DNA of 64,000 nt from contig NZ_CP088952.1 of the NCBI RefSeq assembly GCF_021165955.1, positions 2,790,001 to 2,854,000 on the forward strand, written 5' to 3'. This DNA is from Massilia endophytica. GTDB lineage: Bacteria > Pseudomonadota > Gammaproteobacteria > Burkholderiales > Burkholderiaceae_D. Of this stretch, positions 9,320 through 16,922 are shown one piece after another; the first letter of the stretch is position 1; each line of letters opens with the position of its first letter. The position numbers and the translations under genes were made by a program. The notes below the pieces were generated by a model, which saw only the letters and a list, made by a program, of their open reading frames with translations, was not told where the DNA came from and made no database searches.

Positions 9320-9985
9320 TCACCTCGCAGAAATGCCCGTGATGCCGATTGCGCTGCACAGTTCGCGCACCATCTCGGGCGGCAGCGCGAAGAGCAGGCC
9401 GAAAAGCGCCAGCCACAGCAGCAGAAGAAGGTGCCAGTACTGGGCGCACAGGCCGATGGCCGCCGCGTCGTGCGCTTCGCGCGGCCGCCGCAGCGTGAGC
9501 CAAGCTGCGGCCGCGAGTCCCCCGGCCATGTGCAGCCCATGCAGGCCCGTGAGCAGGTAGAAGAAGCTGCTGGCGGGACCGGAGGCCACGCTGTGGCCGC
9601 TCGCCGACATGGCCTGCCAGGCGCTCAACTGGCTGCCCACGAAGAACAGGCCGAGCAGCCACGCCAGGCGGACCAGGCCTTCCGCCTTGCGCAGCTCGCC
9701 GCGCCGCGCCCTGCGCGCCGCCAGCTGCCAGGCCAGGCTGCTCAGCGCCAGCAGTCCCGTCGAGAGCCACAGCTGCCAGGGCGGAGGCGGCAGTACGCGC
9801 CAGTCCTCGTAGGCAATGCGCATCAGGTAGGCCAGGCCGCAGAGCATGAAGAGCGCGCACATCACGCCCATGAAGCACCACAGGCCGACCTGGGCGGCGC
9901 TGCGCGGCGCCGGCTGGATGGGCCACTGGCCCGAGCCCGGATGGAAATAGCTGGCGCCGAATGCGCCGGGCCGCGGCAGGTTCAT
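9320..9985 (-). CDS. Second, divergent cytochrome c oxidase subunit III-like protein
   Basis: A 221-aa membrane protein. Its start codon overlaps the stop of the subunit I gene (ATGA at 9982-9985), which sets the start and suggests translational coupling. The second half keeps subunit III marks: GLFFVGSQLSAWQAM, FFYLLTGLHGLHMAGGL and QYWHLLLLLWLALFGLLFAL, corresponding to GxHGLH and YWH(F)xD. The usual final Asp/Val segment is altered and the N-terminal half is diverged. It probably sits in the same complex as an additional or alternative subunit III. Confidence 0.85.
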   Translation of the reverse strand: MNLPRPGAFGASYFHPGSGQWPIQPAPRSAAQVGLWCFMGVMCALFMLCGLAYLMRIAYEDWRVLPPPPWQLWLSTGLLALSSLAWQLAARRARRGELRKAEGLVRLAWLLGLFFVGSQLSAWQAMSASGHSVASGPASSFFYLLTGLHGLHMAGGLAAAAWLTLRRPREAHDAAAIGLCAQYWHLLLLLWLALFGLLFALPPEMVRELCSAIGITGISAR

Positions 9986-11721
9986 GACGGTTTCTCCGTA
10001 CGCAGGGGCAAGCCTTCGGGCAGGTTCTGCGGCAGGAAGTCGCCCTCCTCGCTCGCATGGCCGTAGTCGTAGGCGCCGCGGTAGACGACGGGCAGCTCCT
10101 CGCCCCAGTTGCCATGCTGCGGCGGCGTGTGCGGCGTGTGCCATTCCAGGCTGGCCGCGCGCCAGGGGTTGGGCCCCGCGTCCCTGCCCTTGAAGGCGCT
10201 CCGGCCCAGGTTGTAGAGGAAGATCAGCTGGGCCAGGCCGACCACGATGGCCGCCACGGTGATGTAGGCGTTCAGGGTGTGGGCCGACTCGGGAATGAAC
10301 TGGTAGTTCTCGTAGGCGTAGTAGCGGCGCGGCATGCCGAGCAGTCCCAGGTAATGCATGGGGAAGAAGATGGCATAGGCGCCCAGGAAGGTGATCCAGA
10401 AGTGCCATTGCGCGAGCTTCTCGTTGTACATGCGTCCCGTCACCTTGGGGAACCAATGGTAGAGCCCGCCAAACACGGCCAGCACGGGCGATACGCCCAT
10501 CACCATATGGAAGTGGGCCACCACGAAATAGGTGTTCGAGAGCGGAATATCGACGCTCACATTGCCCAGGAAGAGGCCCGTCAGCCCGCCGATCAGGAAG
10601 GTGCTGATAAAGCCCAGCGCGAACAGCATGGGCGCGGTGAGGTGGATGTCGCCCCGCCACAACGTCAGTGTCCAGTTGTAGACCTTGAGCGCGGTGGGCA
10701 CGGCGATCACCAGGGTGGTGATGGCGAAGAAGAAGCCGAACCAGGGGTGCATGCCGCTTACATACATGTGGTGGGCCCAGACCACGAAGCTCAGCGCGCC
10801 GATGATGACGATGGCCCACACCATCATGCGGTAGCCGAAGATCTCCTTGCGCGCATGCACGCTGATGAGGTCGGAGATGATGCCGAAAGCGGGCAAGGCC
10901 ACGATATACACCTCCGGGTGGCCGAAGAACCAGAACAGGTGCTGGAAGAGCAGCGGACTGCCGCCCTTGTAGTTCATGGACTGCCCCATGGAGAGGATGG
11001 CGGGCATGAAAAAGCTCGTGCCCAGCACGCGGTCCAGCAGCATCATCACGCCGCTCACGAAGAGCGCGGGGAAGGCCAGCAGCGCAAGAATGGTGGCGAT
11101 GAAGATGCCCCAGACGGTGAGCGGCATGCGCATCAAGGTCATGCCGCGCGTGCGCGCCTGCAGGATGGTGGTGACGTAGTTCAGGCCGCCCATGGTGGCG
11201 GCCACGATGAAGACGATGAGGGACACCAGCATCACCACGATGCCGCCATCCACGCCCGGCGTGCCGCGCAGGATGGCTTGCGGCGGATACAGGGTCCAGC
11301 CCGCGCCCGTGGGCCCGCCCGTCACGAAGAAGCTGCCCACCAGGATCAGCACCGCGAGCAGGTAGAACCAGTAGCTCAGCATGTTCAGGAAGGGAAAGAC
11401 CATGTCGCGCGCCCCCACCATAAGGGGAATGAGGTAGTTGCCGAAGCCGCCGAGGAAGATGGCCGTGAGCAGGTAGATCACCATGATCATGCCGTGCATG
11501 GTCATGTACTGGTAATAGCTCGCGGGGTCGATGGACTGGAACTTGCCCGGGAAGCCCAGCTGCAGGCGCATCAGGTCCGACAGCACGATGGCGAGCACGC
11601 CCACCGCCAGCGCCGTCAGGGTGTACTGGATGGCGATCACCTTGTGGTCCTGGCTCCAGACGTAGCGCGTCCAGAAGCTCTGCGGCGCGTGCGCCTCTGC
11701 CTCATGCTTGCCGTAGCCCAT
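9982..11721 (-). CDS. Cytochrome c oxidase subunit I (aa3 type, A1 class)
   Basis: A 579-aa catalytic subunit of a heme-copper oxidase in the inner membrane, reducing O2 to water while pumping protons. Ligands are visible: low-spin heme His76 (MTMHGMIM) and His405; CuB His268 in WFFGHPEVY with the cross-linking Tyr272 and D-channel Glu270; His317/318 (AHHMYVSG); and His403/405 (VAHFHMV). Asp106 in GARDMVFP matches the D-channel entrance, so the enzyme is A1-like. It follows coxB with eight bases between them (11722-11729). The rest of the operon is tightly packed downstream. Confidence 0.96.
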   Translation of the reverse strand: MGYGKHEAEAHAPQSFWTRYVWSQDHKVIAIQYTLTALAVGVLAIVLSDLMRLQLGFPGKFQSIDPASYYQYMTMHGMIMVIYLLTAIFLGGFGNYLIPLMVGARDMVFPFLNMLSYWFYLLAVLILVGSFFVTGGPTGAGWTLYPPQAILRGTPGVDGGIVVMLVSLIVFIVAATMGGLNYVTTILQARTRGMTLMRMPLTVWGIFIATILALLAFPALFVSGVMMLLDRVLGTSFFMPAILSMGQSMNYKGGSPLLFQHLFWFFGHPEVYIVALPAFGIISDLISVHARKEIFGYRMMVWAIVIIGALSFVVWAHHMYVSGMHPWFGFFFAITTLVIAVPTALKVYNWTLTLWRGDIHLTAPMLFALGFISTFLIGGLTGLFLGNVSVDIPLSNTYFVVAHFHMVMGVSPVLAVFGGLYHWFPKVTGRMYNEKLAQWHFWITFLGAYAIFFPMHYLGLLGMPRRYYAYENYQFIPESAHTLNAYITVAAIVVGLAQLIFLYNLGRSAFKGRDAGPNPWRAASLEWHTPHTPPQHGNWGEELPVVYRGAYDYGHASEEGDFLPQNLPEGLPLRTEKPS

Positions 11722-11729
11722 GCCCCCTC

Positions 11730-12830
11730 CTAGTGCAGCGACTTGATGTACTCCACCACCGCCGCCGTCTCCGCCTCGCTCAGCTGGGCAGGCGGCATCA
11801 CGGGCGCGAAGCCCTTGACGATGCGGGCCTGCGGCGCCGTGATCGATTCCTTCAGGTAGTCCTCGTCCACGGCCACGGACTTGCCGTCTGCCATGGCTTC
11901 GCTGCGTCCGAACAGCCCTTTCCAGCTGGGGCCGACGCCCGCCGTGCCGTCCACGCTGTGGCAGGCCAGGCAGCCCTTGCCCTGCGCCACGAGGCGCCCC
12001 TGCTTGCCGGGCTCGGCGGGACCGCCGACGCCCGCCTTCCCGCCGCCGCCGAAGGTAGGCTGGCGCGCCAGCCAGTTTTCATAGGCCGCCATGTCTTCCA
12101 CCACCACGTAGCTGCGCATATTGGAGTGGCCCACGCCGCACAATTGGGCGCACAGCACCTCGAAGCGCCCGTTCTTTTCGGGCGTGAACCAGAAATGGGT
12201 GACCATGCCCGGCACCATGTTCATGCGGGTGCGGAACTGGGGCACATAGAAGTCGTGCAGCACGTCCTGGGCGCGCAGCTGGGCCAGTGCGGGCCGCCCT
12301 TGCGGCAGGTGCAGCTCCTGGCCGTCCACCAGCACATCGTCCTGCCCTTTCGGGTCCTCGGGATCGATGCCGAAGGGGTTGGAAGGCTGCATGAAGCGCA
12401 CGTCCGTCACGCCCAGCTTGCCGTCCTTGCCCGGCAGGCGGTAATGCCATTGCCATTGCTGGCCCATGACCTCGAAAACGCTGGCGTTCGCGGGCGGGGT
12501 AATGAGATGGGCATAGACCGTGAGGCCCGGCGCCAGCAGGCCGATGATGCCCAGGGTCGTGAGCCCGATCAGCCACCATTCGAGCTTGCGGTTGCCGTGC
12601 TCGCGCGAAGCCACGCGGCCGGGCTGGTGGCGGAAGCGCATCACGGCATAGGCCACAAAGAGATGCAGGGCCACGAAGACCACGCCGGTGATGGCAAAGG
12701 TCAGCAGCAGCGCATCGTCCATCGCGTGCCAGTTGGAGGCGATGGGCGTCAGCCACCACGGGCTGGCGTAGTGGAAGGCCAGCGAGCCGATGGCGATGGC
12801 CACCAGCGCTATGGCGATGGCGGCAGCCAT
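11730..12830 (-). CDS. Cytochrome c oxidase subunit II with fused C-terminal cytochrome c (caa3-like)
   Basis: A 366-aa subunit II. Two membrane helices (about 42-64 and 85-105) are followed by a periplasmic cupredoxin domain. CuA ligands are visible as His192 (LHDFYVPQFR) and Cys227/Cys231/His235/Met238 (CAQLCGVGHSNM); the usual Glu between the cysteines is Gln229. A linker rich in glycine leads to a cytochrome c domain with CLACH (287-291) and a distal Met candidate in FAPVMPP. The fused heme c suggests electrons enter through its own cytochrome domain. The ATG at 12830 lies one base after the upstream stop. Confidence 0.95.
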   Translation of the reverse strand: MAAAIAIALVAIAIGSLAFHYASPWWLTPIASNWHAMDDALLLTFAITGVVFVALHLFVAYAVMRFRHQPGRVASREHGNRKLEWWLIGLTTLGIIGLLAPGLTVYAHLITPPANASVFEVMGQQWQWHYRLPGKDGKLGVTDVRFMQPSNPFGIDPEDPKGQDDVLVDGQELHLPQGRPALAQLRAQDVLHDFYVPQFRTRMNMVPGMVTHFWFTPEKNGRFEVLCAQLCGVGHSNMRSYVVVEDMAAYENWLARQPTFGGGGKAGVGGPAEPGKQGRLVAQGKGCLACHSVDGTAGVGPSWKGLFGRSEAMADGKSVAVDEDYLKESITAPQARIVKGFAPVMPPAQLSEAETAAVVEYIKSLH

Positions 12831-12831
12831 G

Positions 12832-13332
12832 TCAGGCCTGGACGTAGGGACGTTCGAGCCAGCGGTAGATCCACGCCGCCGCCATGCCGAAGACGACATG
12901 GCCCAGCAGCGTATAGCCGTCGCGCATCTCCGCGAACCAGGGGAAGGCGCTGGTCATCACGTAGAAATTGAAAAGATAGAGCGCGAGGCCGAAGCCGAAG
13001 CCCGTGAGCAGCACCATGCCCAGGCTCGAGTCGAGCTGGAAGGGCGCGATCAGGCAGGCCAGGGCCACGCCGAAGGCGGCCCCCAGCAGGTAGTGCACGG
13101 CGAGGGCCGCGGCCAGGACGGCGGCGCTGTAGCCTGTGGTCTGCAGGGCGGCGTCGCCCATGAGGAAGGCGGCCACGAGGCGCGGTGTTCGCCAGGGATC
13201 GCTGCCCATGGCCATGGCGAACGCCAGTTCGGCCAGCATCAGGATGCCGCCGGCGCCAAAGCCGGCGATGGCTGCAACAGTCCAGTCCGGCTGTCGCGCG
13301 ATCATGCGGTGGGAATGCAGATGGATATCCAT
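12832..13332 (-). CDS. Conserved membrane protein heading the oxidase operon
   Basis: A 166-aa protein with four to five hydrophobic segments (about 18-42, 62-84, 85-105, 107-128 and 140-156) and no recognised catalytic motif. A strong AAGGAGG ribosome site precedes the ATG at 13332. It is the first gene of the cytochrome oxidase operon and stops one base before coxB, so a role in assembly or stability of the oxidase is plausible from position only. The N-terminal MDIHLHSH is histidine-rich and could bind metal. I do not recognise the family. Confidence 0.75.
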   Translation of the reverse strand: MDIHLHSHRMIARQPDWTVAAIAGFGAGGILMLAELAFAMAMGSDPWRTPRLVAAFLMGDAALQTTGYSAAVLAAALAVHYLLGAAFGVALACLIAPFQLDSSLGMVLLTGFGFGLALYLFNFYVMTSAFPWFAEMRDGYTLLGHVVFGMAAAWIYRWLERPYVQA

Positions 13333-13407
13333 AGCGCCTCCTTGTCCTCGCTGTCCCGGTTAGAGGCCGGGCTCGCAAAAAGGTTCCAGCGTACAGATCA
13401 TCATAGT

Positions 13408-13436
13408 AAAAAAGCCGCTCAGCGAGCGGCTTTTTT
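13408..13436. terminator. Bidirectional-looking terminator ending the tRNA array
   Basis: AAAAAAGCCGCTC pairs with GAGCGGCTTTTTT around a three-base loop, giving a U-tract in either direction. It ends the minus-strand tRNA array and isolates it from the oxidase operon. The 71 bases from here to the first oxidase gene must hold that operon's promoter; no convincing hexamer pair was seen. Confidence 0.9.
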
Positions 13437-13445
13437 GTCAATTCT

Positions 13446-13521
13446 TGGCGTCCCCACGGGGATTCGAACCCCGGTACTCACCGTGAAAGGGTGATGTCCT
13501 AGGCCTCTAGACGATGGGGAC
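13446..13521 (-). tRNA. tRNA-Glu (UUC)
   Basis: A 76-base tRNA with anticodon TTC, encoded CCA and the same sequence as the copies at 8207 and 13646. It is the last tRNA of the array in transcription order, ten bases before the terminator. Confidence 0.97.
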
Positions 13522-13529
13522 CCGGACGG

Positions 13530-13629
<100 letters not shown>

Positions 13630-13645
13630 TGTACTACGCGCACTC

Positions 13646-13721
13646 TGGCGTCCCCACGGGGATTCGAACCCCGGTACTCACCGTGAAAGGGTGATGTCCT
13701 AGGCCTCTAGACGATGGGGAC
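13646..13721 (-). tRNA. tRNA-Glu (UUC)
   Basis: A 76-base tRNA with the same sequence as the other two tRNA-Glu copies in the window. It lies between the two tRNA-Ala genes. Confidence 0.97.
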
Positions 13722-13758
13722 CCTGGACTGCTTTTTTACTGCCTCTCTCTCGCCAAAC

Positions 13759-13834
<76 letters not shown>

Positions 13835-13852
13835 GTTTGCGAAAGAGACAGA

Positions 13853-13880
13853 AGTATAGCAGCTCTTCCGCGAATTGCAA
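13853..13880 (-). promoter_or_regulatory. Candidate promoter of the tRNA Ala-Glu-Ala-Glu array
   Basis: On the minus strand TTGCAA (13875-13880) is followed after 16 bases by TATACT (13853-13858), about 19 bases before the first mature tRNA. The -35 hexamer lies within a 20-bp palindrome. Confidence 0.6.
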
Positions 13881-13894
13881 ATGCACATTTGCAA
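13875..13894. repeat. 20-bp near-perfect palindrome between gltX and the tRNA array
   Basis: TTGCAAATG-CA-CATTTGCAA has nine-base arms. It lies 16 bases after the gltX stop and covers the -35 of the tRNA promoter. No U-tract follows, so it is more like an operator or RNA hairpin than a classical terminator. Confidence 0.6.
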
Positions 13895-13909
13895 GTTCTG
13901 CGAATATTT

Positions 13910-15319
13910 TCAGAGATATTTCGCGAGGCGCGCGCTTACCGTGTCGCGGCCGAACACCTGCAGCACGGCATCGATGGCCGGGGTCTGCAGCTGGCCGGTG
14001 ATGATGAGGCGCAGCGGCATGGCGATCTGCGGCATCTTCAGGCCGTGCGCGGCCAGCACTTCCTTGATCATGGCGGCAATGGCTTCCTTGCTCCACTCCA
14101 CCGTCTTGATGCGCTCGGCGAAGGCGGCCAGGGCGGGCTTGACGGCGTCCGTGAAGTGCTGGGCCATCAGGGCCGCGTCCGGCTTGGGCTCGCGGTAGAA
14201 CAGCATGGCGGCGTCGGCCAGTTCGTTGATGGTGTTGGTGCGCTCCTTCAGCAGGGCCAGCACCACGGGCAGCGCGGGCGCGCCCTCGAACACGGCGCCG
14301 TCGGCGATCAGCTTCGGCTTGGCGAGCTCGGCCAGACGCTCATTGTCCGCCTGCTTGATCCAGTAATTGTTCAGCCAGGCCAGCTTCTCGTTGTTGAACT
14401 GCGCGGCCGAGGCCGTGAGGTGCTCCAGGTTGAACCACTCGCAGAACTGCTGCATGGAGAAGACTTCGTCGTCGCCGTGGCTCCAGCCCAGGCGGGCCAG
14501 GTAGTTCAGCATGGCTTCCGGCAGATAGCCCTGGGCCGGGTACTCCATCACGCTCACGGCGCCGTGGCGCTTGGACAGCTTCTGGCCGTCCGAACCCAGG
14601 ATCATGGGCAGGTGGCCGTACTCCGGCAGCGGTGCGCCGATGGCGCGCAGGATATTGATCTGGCGCGGCGTGTTGTTCACGTGGTCGTCGCCGCGCAGCA
14701 CGTGGGTGATGCGCATGTCCCAGTCGTCCACGGCCACGCAGAAGTTATAGGTGGGCGTGCCGTCCGGGCGCGCGATGACCAGGTCGTCCAGCTCCTTGTT
14801 CGAGATGGTGATGGTGCCCTTCACCACATCGTTCCAGGTCACGTCTCCGTCCAGGGGATTGCGGAAGCGGACGACGGGCTTGCGGTCCGCCGGCACGGGC
14901 GGCAGGGTCTTTCCCTCCTCCGGGCGCCAGGTGCCGTCGTAGCGCGGCTTCTCGCCGGCGGCGCGCATGCGTTCGCGCATGGCCTCCACTTCCTCGGGCG
15001 AGGAATAGCAATGGTAGGCGGTGCCCTCCTTCAGCATCTGGGCCACCACCTCGCGGTAGCGGTCCATGCGCTGCATCTGGTAGAAGGGGCCCTCGTCGTG
15101 GTCCAGGCCCAGCCACTTCATGCCGTCCAGGATGGCCTGCACCGCCTCGGGGGTGGAGCGTTCCAGGTCCGTATCCTCGATGCGCAGCACGAAGGTGCCG
15201 CCGAAATGGCGCGCAAAGGCCCAGGAATACAGCGCCGTGCGGGCGCCGCCAAGGTGCAGGAAACCGGTCGGGCTGGGCGCGAACCGGGTGCGGACGGGAG
15301 TTGCTGGTGCAGTGGTCAT
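13910..15319 (-). CDS. gltX: Glutamyl-tRNA synthetase
   Basis: A 469-aa class I aminoacyl-tRNA synthetase charging tRNA-Glu. The HIGH-type motif is in RFAPSPTGFLHLGGARTALY near the N-terminus, and the KMSKS-type motif is KLSKRHG at about 240. The ATG at 15319 starts MTTAPATPVRTRFAPSP, in line with the family; the longer open frame upstream is not needed. Two of its likely substrate tRNA-Glu genes lie directly downstream on the same strand. Confidence 0.97.
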   Translation of the reverse strand: MTTAPATPVRTRFAPSPTGFLHLGGARTALYSWAFARHFGGTFVLRIEDTDLERSTPEAVQAILDGMKWLGLDHDEGPFYQMQRMDRYREVVAQMLKEGTAYHCYSSPEEVEAMRERMRAAGEKPRYDGTWRPEEGKTLPPVPADRKPVVRFRNPLDGDVTWNDVVKGTITISNKELDDLVIARPDGTPTYNFCVAVDDWDMRITHVLRGDDHVNNTPRQINILRAIGAPLPEYGHLPMILGSDGQKLSKRHGAVSVMEYPAQGYLPEAMLNYLARLGWSHGDDEVFSMQQFCEWFNLEHLTASAAQFNNEKLAWLNNYWIKQADNERLAELAKPKLIADGAVFEGAPALPVVLALLKERTNTINELADAAMLFYREPKPDAALMAQHFTDAVKPALAAFAERIKTVEWSKEAIAAMIKEVLAAHGLKMPQIAMPLRLIITGQLQTPAIDAVLQVFGRDTVSARLAKYL

Positions 15320-15405
15320 TTCAGTCGAAAGCGATAGGTATAAAGGCGATATTTTACCCGCAAAGGCCTTATACTCGGATGTCACAACAATAAGGGAGCC
15401 GCCTC

Positions 15406-16848
15406 TTGAGAACCAATGCCCGCCTGCTGGCCATCGCCGCCCTGCTTGCCGCCCACAGCGCCGCCTTCGGCGCGGACGATGCGCTGGCCAAACGCATCGC
15501 CAATGTCGAACAAGGCCTGCAGCCGGCCGTCGCCATCCAGGGTGCGCCCGTCCAGCGCAAGACGCTCGCCGAGGAAATGGCGCGGCTGGGCGTGCCGGGC
15601 GTGAGCGTGGCCGTGATCCACGCGGGCGAGATCGAATGGGCCAAGGGCTACGGCGTGGTGACGCCGGGCGGCGCGGCGGTGACGCCGAATACCCTGTTCC
15701 AGGCAGCCTCCATCAGCAAGCCCGTGACGGCGATGGCGGCGCTCAAGATGGTGGAAAACGGCGCCCTCGCCCTGGACCGCGACATCAACGCCTACACGGG
15801 GCTCTGGCGCCTGCCAAGGCAATACGACGACAAGCCGGTGACCTTGCGCCAGCTGCTGTCGCACACGGGCGGCGTGACCGTGCACGGCTTCCCCGGCTAT
15901 GCGGCAGGCAAGCCCGTGCCAACGCTGATGCAGATCCTGAACGGCGCGCCGCCAGCCAACACCCGCGGCATCCAGTCGCGCGGTGTACCGGGCAGCAAAT
16001 GGCAGTACTCGGGCGGCGGCTACGAGGTCCTCCAGTACATCATGGCCGAGCGCAGCGGCGTCGGCTTCACGCAGCTCCTGCGCGACACCGTGCTCACGCC
16101 GCTCGGGATGAAGGACAGCACCTACGCCCAGCCCCTGCCCGCCGAACTGCTGGCGAACGCCGCCCTGCCCCATGACAGGGAGGGCAAGCCCGTGCCGGGC
16201 GGCCCGCACACCTATCCCGAACAGGCGGCGGCCGGGCTGTGGTCCACGCCGAGCGACCTGGCCCGTTTCGCCATCGAGACGCGGCGTTCGGCGGCCGGGC
16301 AATCGAACCGGGTGCTGTCGCAGTCCATGAGCAATCTCATGCTCGCGCCGGTGATGGACAACTACGGGCTCGGCTTCTACGTGGAGGGCGCGGGCCAGCA
16401 GCAAGGCTTCGGCCACAGCGGCTCCAACGAGGGCTACCGCTGCGCCATGACCGCCTACACCGAGCGCGGCGACGGCGTAATCGTGATGACGAATGGCGAG
16501 CGTGGCGGCGAGCTGCTCGGCGCGATCATCCGCGCTGTCGCAGCCGAATATGACTGGCCGACCTTGCGCACCAAGGTGCGCGAGAGCGTGCCCGTGAGCG
16601 CCGCGGCACTGGACGCCCTTCCCGGCAGCTACGAAGCGGGCGCGGCGGGCGGCTTCGCCATCGCGCGCGCCGGCAACGGCCTGACGATCGCCTTTGGCAA
16701 GGGCACACCGGAAACGCTGTATGCCGGTCTGGGCGGCGTCTACTTCATCACCTCGCGCGACACCGAGCTCCGCTTCGACGGCCCCAACAACAGCGGCCGC
16801 CTGACCTCCGGCACCTTCACCGCCCCCATCACGCCAGCCAAGCGCTAA
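15406..16848 (+). CDS. Serine hydrolase, beta-lactamase / penicillin-binding protein family
   Basis: A 480-aa exported protein of the class C beta-lactamase-like family (PF00144). The start is TTG at 15406, chosen because AAGGGAG lies seven bases upstream and the product then opens with a signal peptide (MRTNARLLAIAALLAAHSAAFGA). The nucleophile motif SISK is at about 102-105. A Tyr motif reads QYSGGGY rather than YxN, and the third motif is HSGSNEGY at about 345. The family includes esterases, D-aminopeptidases and carboxypeptidases, so true beta-lactamase activity should not be assumed. Its end is followed by a pair of inverted 37-bp repeats. Confidence 0.88.
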   Translation: MRTNARLLAIAALLAAHSAAFGADDALAKRIANVEQGLQPAVAIQGAPVQRKTLAEEMARLGVPGVSVAVIHAGEIEWAKGYGVVTPGGAAVTPNTLFQAASISKPVTAMAALKMVENGALALDRDINAYTGLWRLPRQYDDKPVTLRQLLSHTGGVTVHGFPGYAAGKPVPTLMQILNGAPPANTRGIQSRGVPGSKWQYSGGGYEVLQYIMAERSGVGFTQLLRDTVLTPLGMKDSTYAQPLPAELLANAALPHDREGKPVPGGPHTYPEQAAAGLWSTPSDLARFAIETRRSAAGQSNRVLSQSMSNLMLAPVMDNYGLGFYVEGAGQQQGFGHSGSNEGYRCAMTAYTERGDGVIVMTNGERGGELLGAIIRAVAAEYDWPTLRTKVRESVPVSAAALDALPGSYEAGAAGGFAIARAGNGLTIAFGKGTPETLYAGLGGVYFITSRDTELRFDGPNNSGRLTSGTFTAPITPAKR

Positions 16849-16867
16849 TACCGTAACGGCCGAGCTT

Positions 16868-16904
16868 GTGTCCACTTCTGGTGCCAGGGAAGAAAAGTGG
16901 ACAC
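16868..16904 (+). repeat. 37-bp repeat element, copy A
   Basis: The copy begins GTGTCCACTTCTGGTGCC and ends AAGTGGACAC, so its ends are themselves complementary (10 bp). The first 28 bases (16868-16895) are an exact inverted copy of 16946-16973. It is preceded by a GGCCGAG-rich segment that also precedes the second copy. Confidence 0.9.
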
Positions 16905-16922
16905 GGGCTCAGCGCTAACGCC

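Noticed and set aside
8207..13521. Integrated mobile island at tRNA-Glu
   Set aside because: No integrase, transposase or partial att-type tRNA fragment was found; all tRNA copies are full length. Only the bracketing itself is reported.
15406..16848. Antibiotic-resistance beta-lactamase
   Set aside because: The SxxK and HSG motifs are shared by many esterases and peptidases, and the YxN motif is altered to YSG. Resistance cannot be claimed.
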